NCBI GenBank assembly: GCA_021775455.1
Contig: JAJFHU010000043.1
Span: 1-64,000, forward strand
DNA: 64,000 nucleotides
Direction: 5' to 3'
Source: Hyphomicrobiales bacterium
GTDB taxonomy: Bacteria > Pseudomonadota > Alphaproteobacteria > Rhizobiales > Rhizobiaceae
Position 1 is the first letter of the stretch. Each line of letters begins with the position of its first letter. Positions 45,818-56,183 of the stretch are shown here, in pieces. The notes under the pieces are model-generated. The model was not told where the DNA came from. It saw nothing but the letters and a program-made list of their open reading frames with translations, and made no database searches. The position numbers were made by a program, and so were the translations under genes.

Positions 45818-47146
45818 ATGAATTTTGTTTGCGGAAAAAGCCGGTTTGCCAGGTTGGCAGTCATCTTGGTAGTTGCCGGAATTGTGCTTGTGGCAATTGG
45901 CACTGCTACCTGGGCGAAGGTGGAAATTGACATAACCAAGGGTAACGTTGAACCCTTGCCGATAGCTATAAATCACTTTGGTGGTGACAAGATTGCCCAG
46001 GATATTGCGGCGGTCGTGGAGGCGGATTTGCGCAGTTCAGGTCTTTTCAAACCGATTGACAAGGGTGCATTTATTGACAAGAACAATGACCCCAATGCGC
46101 GGCCGCGATTTGAAGACTGGCGTGTGATTAATGCTCAGGCGCTTGTCAACGGTCGGGTTAGCCGTGAAGCAGACGGCCGCCTGAAAGCGGAATTTCGCCT
46201 TTGGGATGTATTTGCTGGCGGCGAAATGATTGGTCAACAATTTTTCAGCGACCCCAATAACTGGCGCCGGGTAGCCCATATCATTGCCGATACGATCTAC
46301 AAGGAATTAACTGGTGAGGCCGGATACTTTGATTCCCGGGTCGTATTTGTGGATGAGTCCGGACCGAAGGATGCACGCATCAAGCGCTTGGCAATCATGG
46401 ACCAGGACGGCGCAAACATGCGCACCCTCACGCAAGGCAATGAACTTGTTCTTACACCTAGATTTTCTCCGACCCGGCAGGAAGTAACCTACATGTCCTA
46501 CGAAGGTGGACAGCCACAAGTTTACCTTCTTCAAATTGAGACTGGCAGAAGAGAAATTGTGGGCAACTTTCCAGGCATGACATTTGCCCCGCGGTTTTCT
46601 CCGGACGGTCAAAAGATTGTCATGAGTTTGCAACAAGGTGGCAACGCAAATATATATGTCATGGATTTGCGCTCCAGAAATACAACCCGCCTTACGAGTT
46701 CATCGTCTATTGATACAAGTCCGTCATTTTCACCGGATGGAAACAAAATAGTGTTTGAGTCGGATCGTGGTGGCAGGCAACAGCTTTATGTTATGAATGC
46801 CGACGGCTCCAGTCCCGAGCGTATTTCATTCGGTACTGGACGTTATTCAACGCCCGTGTGGTCTCCGAGGGGTGACCTGATTGCCTTTACAAAACAACAA
46901 GGTGGCAAGTTCCTGATTGGCGTTATGCGGGCCGATGGCAAGGGTGAGCGGATCCTCACAGAAGGATTTCACAATGAAGGACCAACCTGGGCACCCAATG
47001 GCCGGGTGATGATGTTCTTTCGCGACAGCCCTGGAGCAAATGGTGGGCCAAAACTTTACTCAATCGATTTGACGGGCTACCACGAGCGCCAGATCCGAAC
47101 CCCGGCATTTGCTTCCGATCCGGCCTGGTCGCCGTTGCTGAATTAG
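45818..47146 (+). CDS. tolB: Tol-Pal system protein TolB
   Basis: A 442-residue periplasmic beta-propeller. It has an N-terminal signal segment (about 10-34), a D1 domain with [16 protein letters not shown], and propeller repeats marked by [29 protein letters not shown] and [12 protein letters not shown]. It binds Pal and passes between Pal and TolA. ATG 45818, with GGAG upstream; 45 bases after tolA. Confidence 0.96.
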   Translation: MNFVCGKSRFARLAVILVVAGIVLVAIGTATWAKVEIDITKGNVEPLPIAINHFGGDKIAQDIAAVVEADLRSSGLFKPIDKGAFIDKNNDPNARPRFEDWRVINAQALVNGRVSREADGRLKAEFRLWDVFAGGEMIGQQFFSDPNNWRRVAHIIADTIYKELTGEAGYFDSRVVFVDESGPKDARIKRLAIMDQDGANMRTLTQGNELVLTPRFSPTRQEVTYMSYEGGQPQVYLLQIETGRREIVGNFPGMTFAPRFSPDGQKIVMSLQQGGNANIYVMDLRSRNTTRLTSSSSIDTSPSFSPDGNKIVFESDRGGRQQLYVMNADGSSPERISFGTGRYSTPVWSPRGDLIAFTKQQGGKFLIGVMRADGKGERILTEGFHNEGPTWAPNGRVMMFFRDSPGANGGPKLYSIDLTGYHERQIRTPAFASDPAWSPLLN

Positions 47147-47360
47147 TTCGATATTCGATGGGCATACCGCCCCGATTTGGACATATTGGCATGGTGGAAG
47201 GAGGGCCAGCAGGTTGGGGTAATACGTGCTTTGTGGAATCGAAAAATACCGGCAACCCAATCGCATGTGTAAGAATTCGTTAACTGCGTTCCTTGATTGC
47301 TGGTTAACCCGAATATGGTTATTGAGAACTGAACAAATTAATTAAAGGAGTAACGGACCG

Positions 47361-47861
47361 ATGCTGATGGCGAAGTCCTTCCTCAAGTCCCCTGCGGTAT
47401 TGGCTATAGTTGTCGGTCTGGCACTTGCTGGCTGTGAGGCCAACAAGAAACTGCCGGATAATTCCGGTTCGCTGGGGCTTAATGGCGCAACACCTGGATC
47501 AACCCAGGATTTCACAGTTAATGTGGGGGATCGGGTATTTTTCGAAACCGATTCTGCTTCCTTGACACCGACATCCCGATCAACTCTGGACAAACAGGCG
47601 CAGTGGCTAATCCGATATCCCAATCATCCGGTCACGGTTGAAGGACATGCCGATGAGCGCGGAACACGGGAGTATAACCTGGCCCTTGGTGCACGTCGTG
47701 CCGCAGCCACACGGGATTATCTGGTTTCCAAAGGTGTGCAAGGCAACCGTATGCGGACTATCTCCTACGGTAAGGAACGTCCGGTGGCCGTCTGTAACGA
47801 TATTTCCTGCTGGTCACAGAACCGTCGGGCAATTACAGTGCTGTCAGCTCCTACCGGATAA
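47361..47861 (+). CDS. pal: Peptidoglycan-associated lipoprotein Pal
   Basis: A 166-residue outer-membrane lipoprotein. Lipobox LALAGC (lipidated Cys near residue 27); the OmpA-like peptidoglycan-binding domain has TVEGHADERGTREYNLALGARRAAATRDYL and the C-terminal CWSQNRRAITV. It holds the outer membrane to the wall. ATG 47361 has AGGAG 12 bases before it. A GGTTAACC palindrome lies in the upstream gap. A terminator follows the gene. Confidence 0.96.
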   Translation: MLMAKSFLKSPAVLAIVVGLALAGCEANKKLPDNSGSLGLNGATPGSTQDFTVNVGDRVFFETDSASLTPTSRSTLDKQAQWLIRYPNHPVTVEGHADERGTREYNLALGARRAAATRDYLVSKGVQGNRMRTISYGKERPVAVCNDISCWSQNRRAITVLSAPTG

Positions 47862-47883
47862 ATTGGGTAAAAAGCCAATCACT

Positions 47884-47907
47884 AAAGGCAGCCGGTGAGC
47901 TGCCTTT
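47884..47907 (+). terminator. Terminator after pal
   Basis: A perfect 9-bp stem, AAAGGCAGC / GCTGCCTTT, with a 6-base loop and the U run formed by the stem end (CTTTTCC). It separates pal from cpoB. Confidence 0.75.
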
Positions 47908-48021
47908 TCCGCGTTGGTGGGCAGGATTTGCGATGCAAACAAATTTTGAACGCAGTTTTATTGAATTTTTGCTTTTGAAGGTTACCTTGCAGGTACGCAC
48001 ACCGTAAATTGGGAATGATTT

Positions 48022-49023
48022 ATGACAAGAATACTGAAAGCGATGTTGCTGGGAATGGTGATTTCAACATTACCATTGCAGACCAGCATCACGATTGCGC
48101 AGGAGCAGGGAACTATTGTCCTTGCCCAGTCGAACGATGCTGCCTATCGATTGAATGTTCTTGAAGAGCAGATCAGGCAGCTCAATGGTAAAATCGAAGA
48201 CCTGAATTTCCAACTTCTGGAAACACAGGAACGCATGCGTCGTCAACAAGAAGACAATGAATTCCGGTTTCAGGAAATTGAAGAAAAACTTGGCATGAAC
48301 AGCGGCGCAGTTGCCGGTGGTGGAAGCAATGAAACTGCGTCAGTGGGAACCGGTGACAGCTTGGAAAAGCCTGAACCGTCCGGGCAAAATGAAGGCACAA
48401 CCAGCCTGGGCGGTAATGATACAACAAGTGCAAATTCCCGGGAAACACTGATAATTGACGGTGTGGAAATTTTCCAGGGAGATTCCGGTATCGATAAAAA
48501 CAATAGTGGAACACTCGGTACAATCCAGTTTGATGAAAACGGAAATATTGTAGATACAGCGATTGGAAAGCCTCTTGATCTGACATCACGATTAAACGCG
48601 GATGGAAATCAGGCACCGGCGGAACTGGCAGGTGACCCCAAGGCACTTTTTGACTTGGGTTACGGATACGTGCAAACCGGACGGTATCAAGATGCAGAAG
48701 GTATTTTCTCCCAATTCTCCAATCGCTATCCCGATGATGAACGGATTTCCGAAGCGCGTTTCTGGTTGGGTGAAAGCCATTTGGGGCGTGGTCAGTTCAA
48801 GCAGGCAGCAGAAGTATATCTGGATGCGCACAAGAAATGGCCTGATGGTCGATTTGCCCCCCAGACCTTGTTGAAACTTGGCGTATCAATGGCTGGCCTC
48901 AATCAACGGGAACTGGCTTGTGCTACATATGCACAAGTAATTGAGAAATATCCTGATGCCTCTCGCGCAGTTCAGCGTAATGTGGCATTGGAACAAAGAG
49001 CTGCAAACTGCCTCGCCAATTAG
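48022..49023 (+). CDS. cpoB: Tol-Pal-associated protein CpoB (YbgF)
   Basis: A 333-residue periplasmic protein that coordinates wall synthesis with outer-membrane constriction. Signal peptide about 1-27; a coiled coil at about 43-90 (LNVLEEQIRQLNGKIEDLNFQL); a Gly/Ser/Asn-rich linker about 95-195; then TPR-like repeats from ALFDLGYGYVQTGRYQDAEGIFSQF to the end. It follows pal in the usual order. Confidence 0.92.
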   Translation: MTRILKAMLLGMVISTLPLQTSITIAQEQGTIVLAQSNDAAYRLNVLEEQIRQLNGKIEDLNFQLLETQERMRRQQEDNEFRFQEIEEKLGMNSGAVAGGGSNETASVGTGDSLEKPEPSGQNEGTTSLGGNDTTSANSRETLIIDGVEIFQGDSGIDKNNSGTLGTIQFDENGNIVDTAIGKPLDLTSRLNADGNQAPAELAGDPKALFDLGYGYVQTGRYQDAEGIFSQFSNRYPDDERISEARFWLGESHLGRGQFKQAAEVYLDAHKKWPDGRFAPQTLLKLGVSMAGLNQRELACATYAQVIEKYPDASRAVQRNVALEQRAANCLAN

Positions 49024-49037
49024 GAATTACATCGATT

Positions 49038-50408
49038 ATGTACAGACTGCCGGATCCTAAAACACTCTTTCGAAATGTTGATATTTCAATGCCGGTGGTG
49101 GTTGCAGTTTCAGGCGGTAGTGATTCCATTGCGCTGCTTTTGTTGGCGGTTGCCTGGGCACGCCACAACAATGTTTCCTTGCAGATAGCGACGGTTGACC
49201 ATGGATTGCGGCCAGAAGCAGCGGCTGAAGCCGCATTTGTTGCAAGCTTGTGTGAATCTCTTGATGTGTTCCACGTTACGCTGGCCTGGGAGGGCATCAA
49301 GCCTGTAAACGGAATTTCGGAAGCGGCCAGAAATGCCAGGTATCGTTTGTTGGAAGAATTTGCCGGGGATGTTGGTGCAGACACAATCCTGGTCGGGCAT
49401 ACTGCTGATGATCAGGCTGAAACAATTGCAATGAGGTTAAAACGAAATGGCGGTTCGGCAAGCGGGCGAGGGCTCTCCGGGATGGCACCCGTCACGCGTT
49501 TGCGCGACAATGTGATCTTGATAAGGCCATTGCTCGGTCTCAGCCGACAAATGTTGCGGGATTATCTGCTGGAACACAATCAATCGTGGATTGAGGATCC
49601 CAGTAATTTTGATGCCTCCTATGAGCGGGTAAACATCAGGTTGGAGCTGAAGTCCAGACCAGATCACGCCGCCAATCTGGTTGATTTTGGACGCGTTATG
49701 GGGCGCTATCGCCGCATGTTGTCAAACAGGGCAGCAGAGTTCCTCGAAGAAAATTTGGGTGTCAGTTGCGGCCTGGTTTATTCTTTGCCAACTTCAAAGT
49801 TGGCTATACAACCACGACCAGTAGTCACCCTGGCGCTCCAAACGGTTATGGCACTTGCTGGCGGACGCCCACACTTGGTGCCGGCTGATTCAGTCGATAC
49901 TTTGCTTGGCGAGTTAAAGTCGAATCAATTGGATGACAAGCAATCCAAATTGACCAGGACTACACTTGGCAATGCAGTGATTGAGCGAAAGGAGGGTTTG
50001 TTGCGCTTCTATCGGGAAACCAGAAATCTACCGGCGATTTTGCTTGGGCCTGGTGACAACATCGTGTGGGATGGCAGGCTTGAGATTGAAAACAAAACCT
50101 CATCATCGCTGTTCTGCGGTCCCTTGGATCTGGGTCATCTGCAAGAGTTGGAAACTTCACTTGGGAAAAAACTGGACGTATCGCCGCGATCAGCATTGCG
50201 ATCTACCCCCATGCTAAGAGGAGATGAAGACGAGTTTTTTCTTCCATTCGTAAAATCCGAAAGTGTGCCAAATGAAATAATATTGCGCCAGAGGGTTCCG
50301 GCACTTGAGCATTTTTGCCCGGCATTTGACCTCCCACTTTTGGATTGGCTTCATGATTTTCAGGAACAAAATGGTTTGACATCAATTATGGGCCAGCGCT
50401 CTGGGTGA
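49038..50408 (+). CDS. tilS: tRNA(Ile)-lysidine synthase
   Basis: Places lysidine on the wobble C of tRNA-Ile(CAU). The PP-loop VVAVSGGSDSIALLL (about 18-32) binds ATP. Other blocks: TVDHGLRPEAAAEAAFV, ILVGHTADDQAETIAMRLKRNGG, and the RPLLG segment with IEDPSNFD. The C-terminal part is long and less conserved (456 residues in all). Fourteen bases after cpoB, and upstream of ftsH as in other rhizobia. Confidence 0.95.
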   Translation: MYRLPDPKTLFRNVDISMPVVVAVSGGSDSIALLLLAVAWARHNNVSLQIATVDHGLRPEAAAEAAFVASLCESLDVFHVTLAWEGIKPVNGISEAARNARYRLLEEFAGDVGADTILVGHTADDQAETIAMRLKRNGGSASGRGLSGMAPVTRLRDNVILIRPLLGLSRQMLRDYLLEHNQSWIEDPSNFDASYERVNIRLELKSRPDHAANLVDFGRVMGRYRRMLSNRAAEFLEENLGVSCGLVYSLPTSKLAIQPRPVVTLALQTVMALAGGRPHLVPADSVDTLLGELKSNQLDDKQSKLTRTTLGNAVIERKEGLLRFYRETRNLPAILLGPGDNIVWDGRLEIENKTSSSLFCGPLDLGHLQELETSLGKKLDVSPRSALRSTPMLRGDEDEFFLPFVKSESVPNEIILRQRVPALEHFCPAFDLPLLDWLHDFQEQNGLTSIMGQRSG

Positions 50409-50513
50409 GCGAATTTTTTGATAACTGACATCCATGAGCGGCTCCAAAAGCGGGTTGGTGTTCACCTTGTCATCCGAAAGTGAATAAAATTGCAAAAAAA
50501 CATGCGATTTGTC

Positions 50514-50543
50514 CTTGGCATTACGGGCTGCCAAACCTATTTT
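50514..50543 (+). promoter_or_regulatory. Possible heat-shock (RpoH) promoter of ftsH
   Basis: CTTGGC, a 16-base spacer and CCTATTTT resemble the rhizobial sigma-32 consensus (CTTGAC-type -35 and CCTATAT-type -10). The site is about 65 bases before the ftsH ATG. FtsH is a heat-shock protease in related species, and rpoH lies in this window. The match is imperfect. Confidence 0.35.
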
Positions 50544-50604
50544 AAGGAATGAAGATAGAAATCGGGCGGATTAAGTATTTAACCGTCCTCATTGGGAAGC
50601 ATCA

Positions 50605-52536
50605 ATGAACTCCAATTTGCGAAACCTTGCGCTATGGGCGATTATCGCCGTAATGCTGATTGCCCTTTTCAATTTGTTTCAGGGGCCACCGCAGCAGGCA
50701 AACACCAAGTCCATTCCGTATTCTCAGTTCCTAGATGAAGTGGAAAATGAACGGGTTCGTGCCGTCAATATCTCCGGCCAGCAGATAACAGGAATTTATT
50801 CTGATAACAGCGGTCAATTTGAAACTTATGCGCCGGAAGACCCTGGCCTTGTGCAAAAACTGGAACTGCGTGGGATTGAAATACAAGCTACTCCGCCTTC
50901 AGAAGGATCTGGCATTGCCAATTTCCTTATTTCCTGGTTGCCGATGTTTATTATTCTTGGCGTTTGGATTTTCTTCATGCGCCAGATGCAGGGATCAAGC
51001 CGCGGTGCCATGGGTTTTGGCAAGTCCAAGGCCAAGCTACTTACCGAATCTCAAGGCCGTGTCACATTCGAAGATGTTGCTGGCGTCGATGAAGCCAAGG
51101 AAGATCTCGAAGAAATTGTTGAATTTTTGCGCGACCCACAAAAATTTCAGCGGTTGGGTGGCCGAATTCCTCACGGTGTCCTGCTGGTGGGGCCTCCGGG
51201 AACAGGTAAGACGCTTTTGGCGCGTGCGGTCGCCGGAGAGGCAAATGTGCCCTTCTTCACCATTTCCGGTTCTGATTTTGTAGAAATGTTTGTTGGTGTC
51301 GGCGCAAGTCGTGTCAGGGATATGTTTGATCAGGCAAAGAAAAACGCACCTTGTATCATCTTTGTTGATGAGATTGATGCGGTTGGTCGCCATCGTGGTG
51401 CCGGTCTAGGTGGCGGTAACGACGAGCGCGAACAGACACTTAACCAGCTTCTGGTTGAGATGGATGGCTTTGAGGCAAATGAGGGCATAATCCTCATAGC
51501 CGCAACAAACCGTCCCGATGTTCTTGATCCGGCCCTGCTTCGCCCGGGTCGTTTCGACCGTGAGGTTGTAGTTCCCAATCCGGATGTTACCGGTCGTGAG
51601 AAAATCCTGAAAGTGCATGTGCGCAAAGTACCATTGGCCGACAATGTGGATCTGCGGGTAATAGCCCGCGGAACGCCCGGATTTTCGGGCGCTGATTTGA
51701 TGAATCTTGTAAATGAAGCTGCATTATTGGCCGCTCGGCGAAATCGTCGCGTGGTTACCATGGCCGAGTTTGAGGATGCCAAGGACAAGGTTATGATGGG
51801 TGCAGAGCGTCGTTCTACCGCGATGACCCAGGAAGAAAAAGAACTAACCGCCTATCACGAAGCGGGCCATGCGATTGTTGCGTTGAATGTTCCCAAGTCT
51901 GATCCACTCCATAAAGCAACTATTATCCCGCGCGGCAGGGCATTGGGTATGGTAATGCAGTTGCCGGAAGGTGATCGATATTCGATGAGTTACAAATACA
52001 TGGTTTCGCGGCTGGCCATAATGATGGGCGGTCGGGTTGCCGAAGAAATCAAGTTTGGCAAGGAAAACATAACTTCCGGTGCTGCCTCTGACATTGAACA
52101 GGCAACCAAACTTGCCCGTGCCATGATTACTCAATGGGGTTTTTCCGATGAGCTTGGTCAGGTCGCTTACGGTGAAAACCAGCAGGAGGTGTTCTTGGGG
52201 CACTCTGTTGCTCAACAGAAGAATGTTTCTGAAGCTACGGCACAAACAATAGATAGCGAAATTCGCCGCATTATTGACATGGCGTACAATACAGCAACCA
52301 AGATATTGAAAAAGAAGAAAAAAGACTGGGAAACACTGTCTCAGGGTTTATTGGAGTACGAAACCTTGTCTGGCACTGAAATTGCGGACTTGCTGAAAGG
52401 CAAGCCGCCAAACCGTGATGATGATGCAGATCGCCCACCGAAACGCGGATCAGCGGTGCCTACTACTGGTAGCTCCAAATCAGGAAACAAGGGTGAGGAG
52501 CCGGATGTTGGCGATTTGGAGCCGCAACCGACCTAG
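50605..52536 (+). CDS. ftsH: ATP-dependent zinc metalloprotease FtsH
   Basis: A 643-residue membrane-bound AAA protease. Two N-terminal helices (about 5-22 and 106-127) enclose a small periplasmic domain. Walker A GPPGTGKT (about 196-203), Walker [13 protein letters not shown], the SRH block [19 protein letters not shown], and the zinc site HEAGH (about 418-422) with a later Asp/Glu ligand. The C-terminus is an acidic, Pro/Gly-rich tail. In E. coli it degrades RpoH. Confidence 0.98.
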   Translation: MNSNLRNLALWAIIAVMLIALFNLFQGPPQQANTKSIPYSQFLDEVENERVRAVNISGQQITGIYSDNSGQFETYAPEDPGLVQKLELRGIEIQATPPSEGSGIANFLISWLPMFIILGVWIFFMRQMQGSSRGAMGFGKSKAKLLTESQGRVTFEDVAGVDEAKEDLEEIVEFLRDPQKFQRLGGRIPHGVLLVGPPGTGKTLLARAVAGEANVPFFTISGSDFVEMFVGVGASRVRDMFDQAKKNAPCIIFVDEIDAVGRHRGAGLGGGNDEREQTLNQLLVEMDGFEANEGIILIAATNRPDVLDPALLRPGRFDREVVVPNPDVTGREKILKVHVRKVPLADNVDLRVIARGTPGFSGADLMNLVNEAALLAARRNRRVVTMAEFEDAKDKVMMGAERRSTAMTQEEKELTAYHEAGHAIVALNVPKSDPLHKATIIPRGRALGMVMQLPEGDRYSMSYKYMVSRLAIMMGGRVAEEIKFGKENITSGAASDIEQATKLARAMITQWGFSDELGQVAYGENQQEVFLGHSVAQQKNVSEATAQTIDSEIRRIIDMAYNTATKILKKKKKDWETLSQGLLEYETLSGTEIADLLKGKPPNRDDDADRPPKRGSAVPTTGSSKSGNKGEEPDVGDLEPQPT

Positions 52537-52601
52537 CTATTTGGATGTCGATCAGTGTGATTAACCAAGTTTTCACAGGACGGTCGGAATAAAAATAGAA
52601 C

Positions 52602-52620
52602 TGTGTCATAATATGACACA
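52602..52620. promoter_or_regulatory. Palindrome between ftsH and glmM
   Basis: TGTGTCAT-AAT-ATGACACA, a perfect 8-bp inverted repeat, extended outward by AAC/GTT with a two-base offset. It lies 82 bases before the glmM ATG, in a 165-base gap. No U run follows, so an operator or mRNA stem is more likely than a terminator. Confidence 0.5.
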
Positions 52621-52701
52621 CAGTTTGAAGCCAACATGCGGCAATTTGTTGTACTTCATTGGGGAAGTAATTGCGTATGCGGCAAACGGGGGCTGCATTA
52701 G

Positions 52702-54048
52702 ATGGTAAGAAAATACTTTGGAACCGACGGCATCAGGGGAAAGGCAAACACCTTTCCGATGACTGCTGATATTGCCATGCGGGTAGGTATGGCTGCTGGC
52801 ATTGCATTCCGCCGCGGTGAACATCGTCACCGTGCGGTCATTGGCAAGGATACCAGGCTTTCCGGTTACATGATTGAAAATGCTCTTGTAGCGGGTTTTA
52901 CTGCTGCTGGAATGGATGTATTCCTGTTGGGACCAGTACCCACACCTGCCGTAGCAATGCTCACCCGATCGATGCGTTGTGACATCGGCGTAATGATCTC
53001 TGCTTCCCACAATGCTTATCATGACAATGGTATCAAACTGTTTGGCCCGGATGGCTTCAAACTTTCTGACAAGATTGAGACCAGTATTGAGGCACTGATA
53101 CAGGAAGACTTGAACAGCAGATTGGCAAATGCAGAAGATATTGGTCGCGCAACACGCGTAGAAGGTGTCGGTGCCCGCTATATTGAGTTTGCCAAGAGCA
53201 CCATGCCAAAAAATAAATCACTCGAGGGTATTCGTATAGTGGTCGATTGCGCAAATGGTGCAGCCTACAAGGTTGCGCCGGAAGCGCTTTGGGAGTTGGG
53301 AGCCGAAGTCATTCCCGTCGGTGTTAGTCCCAACGGTTACAATATCAACCTGGATTGCGGCTCCACCAACACCGCAGAACTTTGCCGCAAGGTTCATGAA
53401 ACCCGTGCCGACATTGGCATTGCATTGGATGGCGATGCGGATCGGGTCATTATTGCTGATGAAAATGCCAAGATTATCGACGGTGATCAGATCATGGCGG
53501 TCATTTCAGAATACTGGAATTCCATGTCAAAGCTGGCGGGCGGCGGCGTCGTTGCGACCATCATGTCAAATCTCGGTCTTGAGCGATTCTTAAATGACCG
53601 CGGTCTAAAGCTGCAGCGTACCCAGGTAGGGGACCGATATGTAGTCGAATATATGAGGACGCACGGTTACAATCTCGGCGGTGAGCAATCCGGTCACATG
53701 ATCCTGTCTGACTATGCAACAACCGGCGATGGCCTTGTGGCCGCACTTCAGGTGCTGGCAGTTGTTCAGGCAACCAACAAACCTGTCAGCGAGGTTTGCA
53801 AGAAATTCGAACCCGTACCTCAGGTGCTTAAAAATGTTCGATATAGCTCCGGTATGCCGCTTGAAGAAAAGCAGGTTATCGAGGCTATTGATGATGGCAA
53901 GGCAAGGCTGGGGTCAGATGGGCGTTTGGTTATTCGGCCATCGGGTACCGAACCATTGATCCGCATCATGGCAGAAGGTGATGATGAATCGCTGGTTCAT
54001 CAGGTAGTAAATGATATCGCTGGTGTAGTTGGAAAAGTTGCTGCCTGA
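52702..54048 (+). CDS. glmM: Phosphoglucosamine mutase
   Basis: Interconverts glucosamine-6-phosphate and glucosamine-1-phosphate for UDP-GlcNAc. The phosphoserine loop is [18 protein letters not shown], with Ser102 as the phosphorylated residue. The Mg loop is [10 protein letters not shown], the sugar loop GGEQSGHMI, and the phosphate loop [14 protein letters not shown]. Total 448 residues. Confidence 0.97.
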   Translation: MVRKYFGTDGIRGKANTFPMTADIAMRVGMAAGIAFRRGEHRHRAVIGKDTRLSGYMIENALVAGFTAAGMDVFLLGPVPTPAVAMLTRSMRCDIGVMISASHNAYHDNGIKLFGPDGFKLSDKIETSIEALIQEDLNSRLANAEDIGRATRVEGVGARYIEFAKSTMPKNKSLEGIRIVVDCANGAAYKVAPEALWELGAEVIPVGVSPNGYNINLDCGSTNTAELCRKVHETRADIGIALDGDADRVIIADENAKIIDGDQIMAVISEYWNSMSKLAGGGVVATIMSNLGLERFLNDRGLKLQRTQVGDRYVVEYMRTHGYNLGGEQSGHMILSDYATTGDGLVAALQVLAVVQATNKPVSEVCKKFEPVPQVLKNVRYSSGMPLEEKQVIEAIDDGKARLGSDGRLVIRPSGTEPLIRIMAEGDDESLVHQVVNDIAGVVGKVAA

Positions 54049-54204
54049 TACTTTTTTAATGAATCACTGCTGATTATCTGGCCCGCTGGAAATAGTTCAG
54101 CATATTAAAATTTGATAATTCTTCAATCATTTCTGATCTTTGGCTTGAGCGCCCACAAGTTACTAATTTTCATTAACTATTTTTCTTAACCTTAACAATT
54201 ACGG

Positions 54205-54220
54205 TTAAGGCAGCCTTAAC
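54205..54220. promoter_or_regulatory. CtrA-like binding site before first outer-membrane protein gene
   Basis: TTAAGGCAGCCTTAAC matches TTAA-N7-TTAAC exactly and is part of a perfect inverted repeat GGTTAAGG-CAG-CCTTAACC (54203-54221). The surrounding 55 bases hold three more TTAA motifs. The site is 74 bases before the ATG of the barrel gene. CtrA control of outer-membrane proteins is known in Caulobacter and Brucella relatives. Confidence 0.6.
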
Positions 54221-54293
54221 CATTGTCCGGCATGATCCTTCCGAAGAGTAACAGTAAACGCGCCGTTTGGCGGAAAGTTAGAAGGAAGTTGTT

Positions 54294-55184
54294 ATGCGCG
54301 GCTTTAAGAGAATTTCATTACTTGCTGTGGCGTTGATGTCTTCAACCGCCATTGTGCAGGCAGCTGACATCATCCCACCAATGGAAAATTTTCCATCTCC
54401 TGCTCCGGAAGTGGTGGTGGATGTAAGTACTGGTTGGTATATTCGTGGAGACATCGGTTACGCCCATATGGGAGTTGAAAGCGTTGATTATTTTCAGGGC
54501 GCGTTCCAGACTGGTGAGTTCGAGCAACATGATCTGGACAGCAGTTGGACGCTTCAAGGCGGTATTGGTTACCAGTTAACCGACTATGCCCGTGTCGATT
54601 TAACATTGAAACAAATCTGGGGTGCGGATTTTACCGGATCGTCGGCACCAGCCGGTTCAGCATGTAACGGCGCGGTTCCCGGTGGTACAACTTGTGAATT
54701 CTCCGACAATGGTGAGTTGGAATCGGCAACCCTTCTGATGGCAAATGCCTATTGGGATTTGGGTACGTACTACAGCTTCACTCCGTATGTAGGTGGGGGA
54801 ATCGGTGGTGCTCACGTCAAATGGGGCGATTTGAACAACGATCAAATCTGTACTCCTGCAGACGCGACTTGTGACGCAGAAGATTTTATCCACAGCGGTC
54901 AAGATGAATGGCGTTTTGCCTGGGCAGTTCATGCTGGCGCTTCTTATGACATCAAGTGCGATCTGAAACTGGATGCCGGCTACTCATACACTCGAATTGA
55001 AGGTGGCAGCATGTTTGGCACTGGTGTTGGCGCACCTGGCAGTTCAGCGCCTGGCGTAGCAGCAGGAGGCGATGGATTTGATGGCGGGATTGACGTTCAC
55101 GAGGGCCGTGTAGGTCTGCGTTATAACCTCGGTGGTTGCAGCAGCCCGGCACCGTATATCCCGCCAGAAGTAGTCTACAAGTAA
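54294..55184 (+). CDS. Outer-membrane beta-barrel protein (Omp25/31-like)
   Basis: A 296-residue porin-like barrel. Signal peptide about 1-23 (ending VQAAD); then repeated amphipathic strands such as GWYIRGDIGYAHMG, TLQGGIGYQLTDYARVDLTLKQIWG, FTPYVGGGIGGAHVKWGDL, KLDAGYSYTRIEGG and a C-terminal VGLRYNLGGC. Three Cys pairs in the loops are unusual for such barrels (AGSACNG/TTCEF, QICTPADATCD, IKCD/GGC). It follows a CtrA-like site. Confidence 0.85.
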   Translation: MRGFKRISLLAVALMSSTAIVQAADIIPPMENFPSPAPEVVVDVSTGWYIRGDIGYAHMGVESVDYFQGAFQTGEFEQHDLDSSWTLQGGIGYQLTDYARVDLTLKQIWGADFTGSSAPAGSACNGAVPGGTTCEFSDNGELESATLLMANAYWDLGTYYSFTPYVGGGIGGAHVKWGDLNNDQICTPADATCDAEDFIHSGQDEWRFAWAVHAGASYDIKCDLKLDAGYSYTRIEGGSMFGTGVGAPGSSAPGVAAGGDGFDGGIDVHEGRVGLRYNLGGCSSPAPYIPPEVVYK

Positions 55185-55191
55185 AGTTGGA

Positions 55192-55211
55192 CGGGGGCTC
55201 TGCCCCCCGTA
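55192..55211. terminator. GC-rich hairpin after first barrel gene
   Basis: ACGGGGG / CCCCCGT, 7-bp stem with a 6-base loop, eight bases after the barrel-gene stop. There is no U run on the plus strand. It may end transcription weakly or protect the mRNA 3' end. Confidence 0.5.
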
Positions 55212-55287
55212 CCTAAAACAACATGAGCGAATTAACAGTCAGTTGTCCGGAAAACCATGAGCCGGAACCCGGTTTTGGGGGAGTGAA

Positions 55288-56145
55288 ATGAACCACATAA
55301 AATTGTATGGAGCAATTACCGCAGGCTTACTTGCGATGGGATCCATAACCCATGCTGCTGACTACGAGTCCGGCGTTGTAACTGAAGGGCCAGAGAGTTC
55401 CTACACCCACGTGGAATTTGGCAGTGGTTGGTACTTGCGGGGTGATATTTCCTGGAACATGCACGGTGAATATGGAACCGAATCTCGCTTTATTTCCGCA
55501 TTGGGGGTTACTGCAGAATCCGAATACAGCGATGCGTTTGCGATACGCGCAGGTTTCGGTTACCGGTTCAATTCTGCCTTGCGAATGGATTTTACAGCTG
55601 AACAGATGCTGGATAGTGAGTTCAGTGGTGCCAGGGTGGTAAATCTGGATGGAGATTTCGTCGATCCGGTAACAAGCGCTGTTACTGCGGTTAATGATAT
55701 CTATGGAGTCGAATCAATCAGCTCAGATTATTCGGCAGCAAACTTTATGCTCAATGCTTACTATGATCTGCCTGAAATGGGCCGGTTTACCCCATATGTG
55801 GGTGGAGGTTTGGGCATCTCCCGGATTCGGTTCAGTGAGCGGCGAACGCTAACCTGTATCCCAACTCCGGATGAGGTTTGTGGACCTCCAGCCGCTGGTG
55901 CACAGGGGATAACTGTTGCTGACGTGGTTATCCTTGATGATGAAGACATCAATTACACGGTTGCCTATCAGTTTGCTCTGGGCACCATGTATCGACTGAA
56001 TGAAAATTTGAGCCTCGACTTTGGCTACAACTACTTTGCTACCGGTAGTGGAGCAAAGTTGGAATACAGCGATGGCACCGGCATTGAAGTCGATGGCTTG
56101 AGTGTCCACAAAGTGACAGCAGGCCTGATTTACGAAATCTGGTAA
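55288..56145 (+). CDS. Second outer-membrane beta-barrel protein
   Basis: A 285-residue barrel, paralogous to the preceding one: signal peptide about 1-23 (THAAD), GWYLRGDISWNMHGEYG, FAIRAGFGYRFNSALRMDFTAEQML, FTPYVGGGLGISRIRF, SLDFGYNYFATG and the end VTAGLIYEIW, a C-terminal aromatic residue as barrel assembly signals usually have. Loop sequences differ strongly from the first copy, and only one Cys pair is present. GGGGGAG upstream of ATG. Confidence 0.83.
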   Translation: MNHIKLYGAITAGLLAMGSITHAADYESGVVTEGPESSYTHVEFGSGWYLRGDISWNMHGEYGTESRFISALGVTAESEYSDAFAIRAGFGYRFNSALRMDFTAEQMLDSEFSGARVVNLDGDFVDPVTSAVTAVNDIYGVESISSDYSAANFMLNAYYDLPEMGRFTPYVGGGLGISRIRFSERRTLTCIPTPDEVCGPPAAGAQGITVADVVILDDEDINYTVAYQFALGTMYRLNENLSLDFGYNYFATGSGAKLEYSDGTGIEVDGLSVHKVTAGLIYEIW

Positions 56146-56183
56146 GCCGCTTGGTATTACAGGTAACAGGATATAACCTCTGA

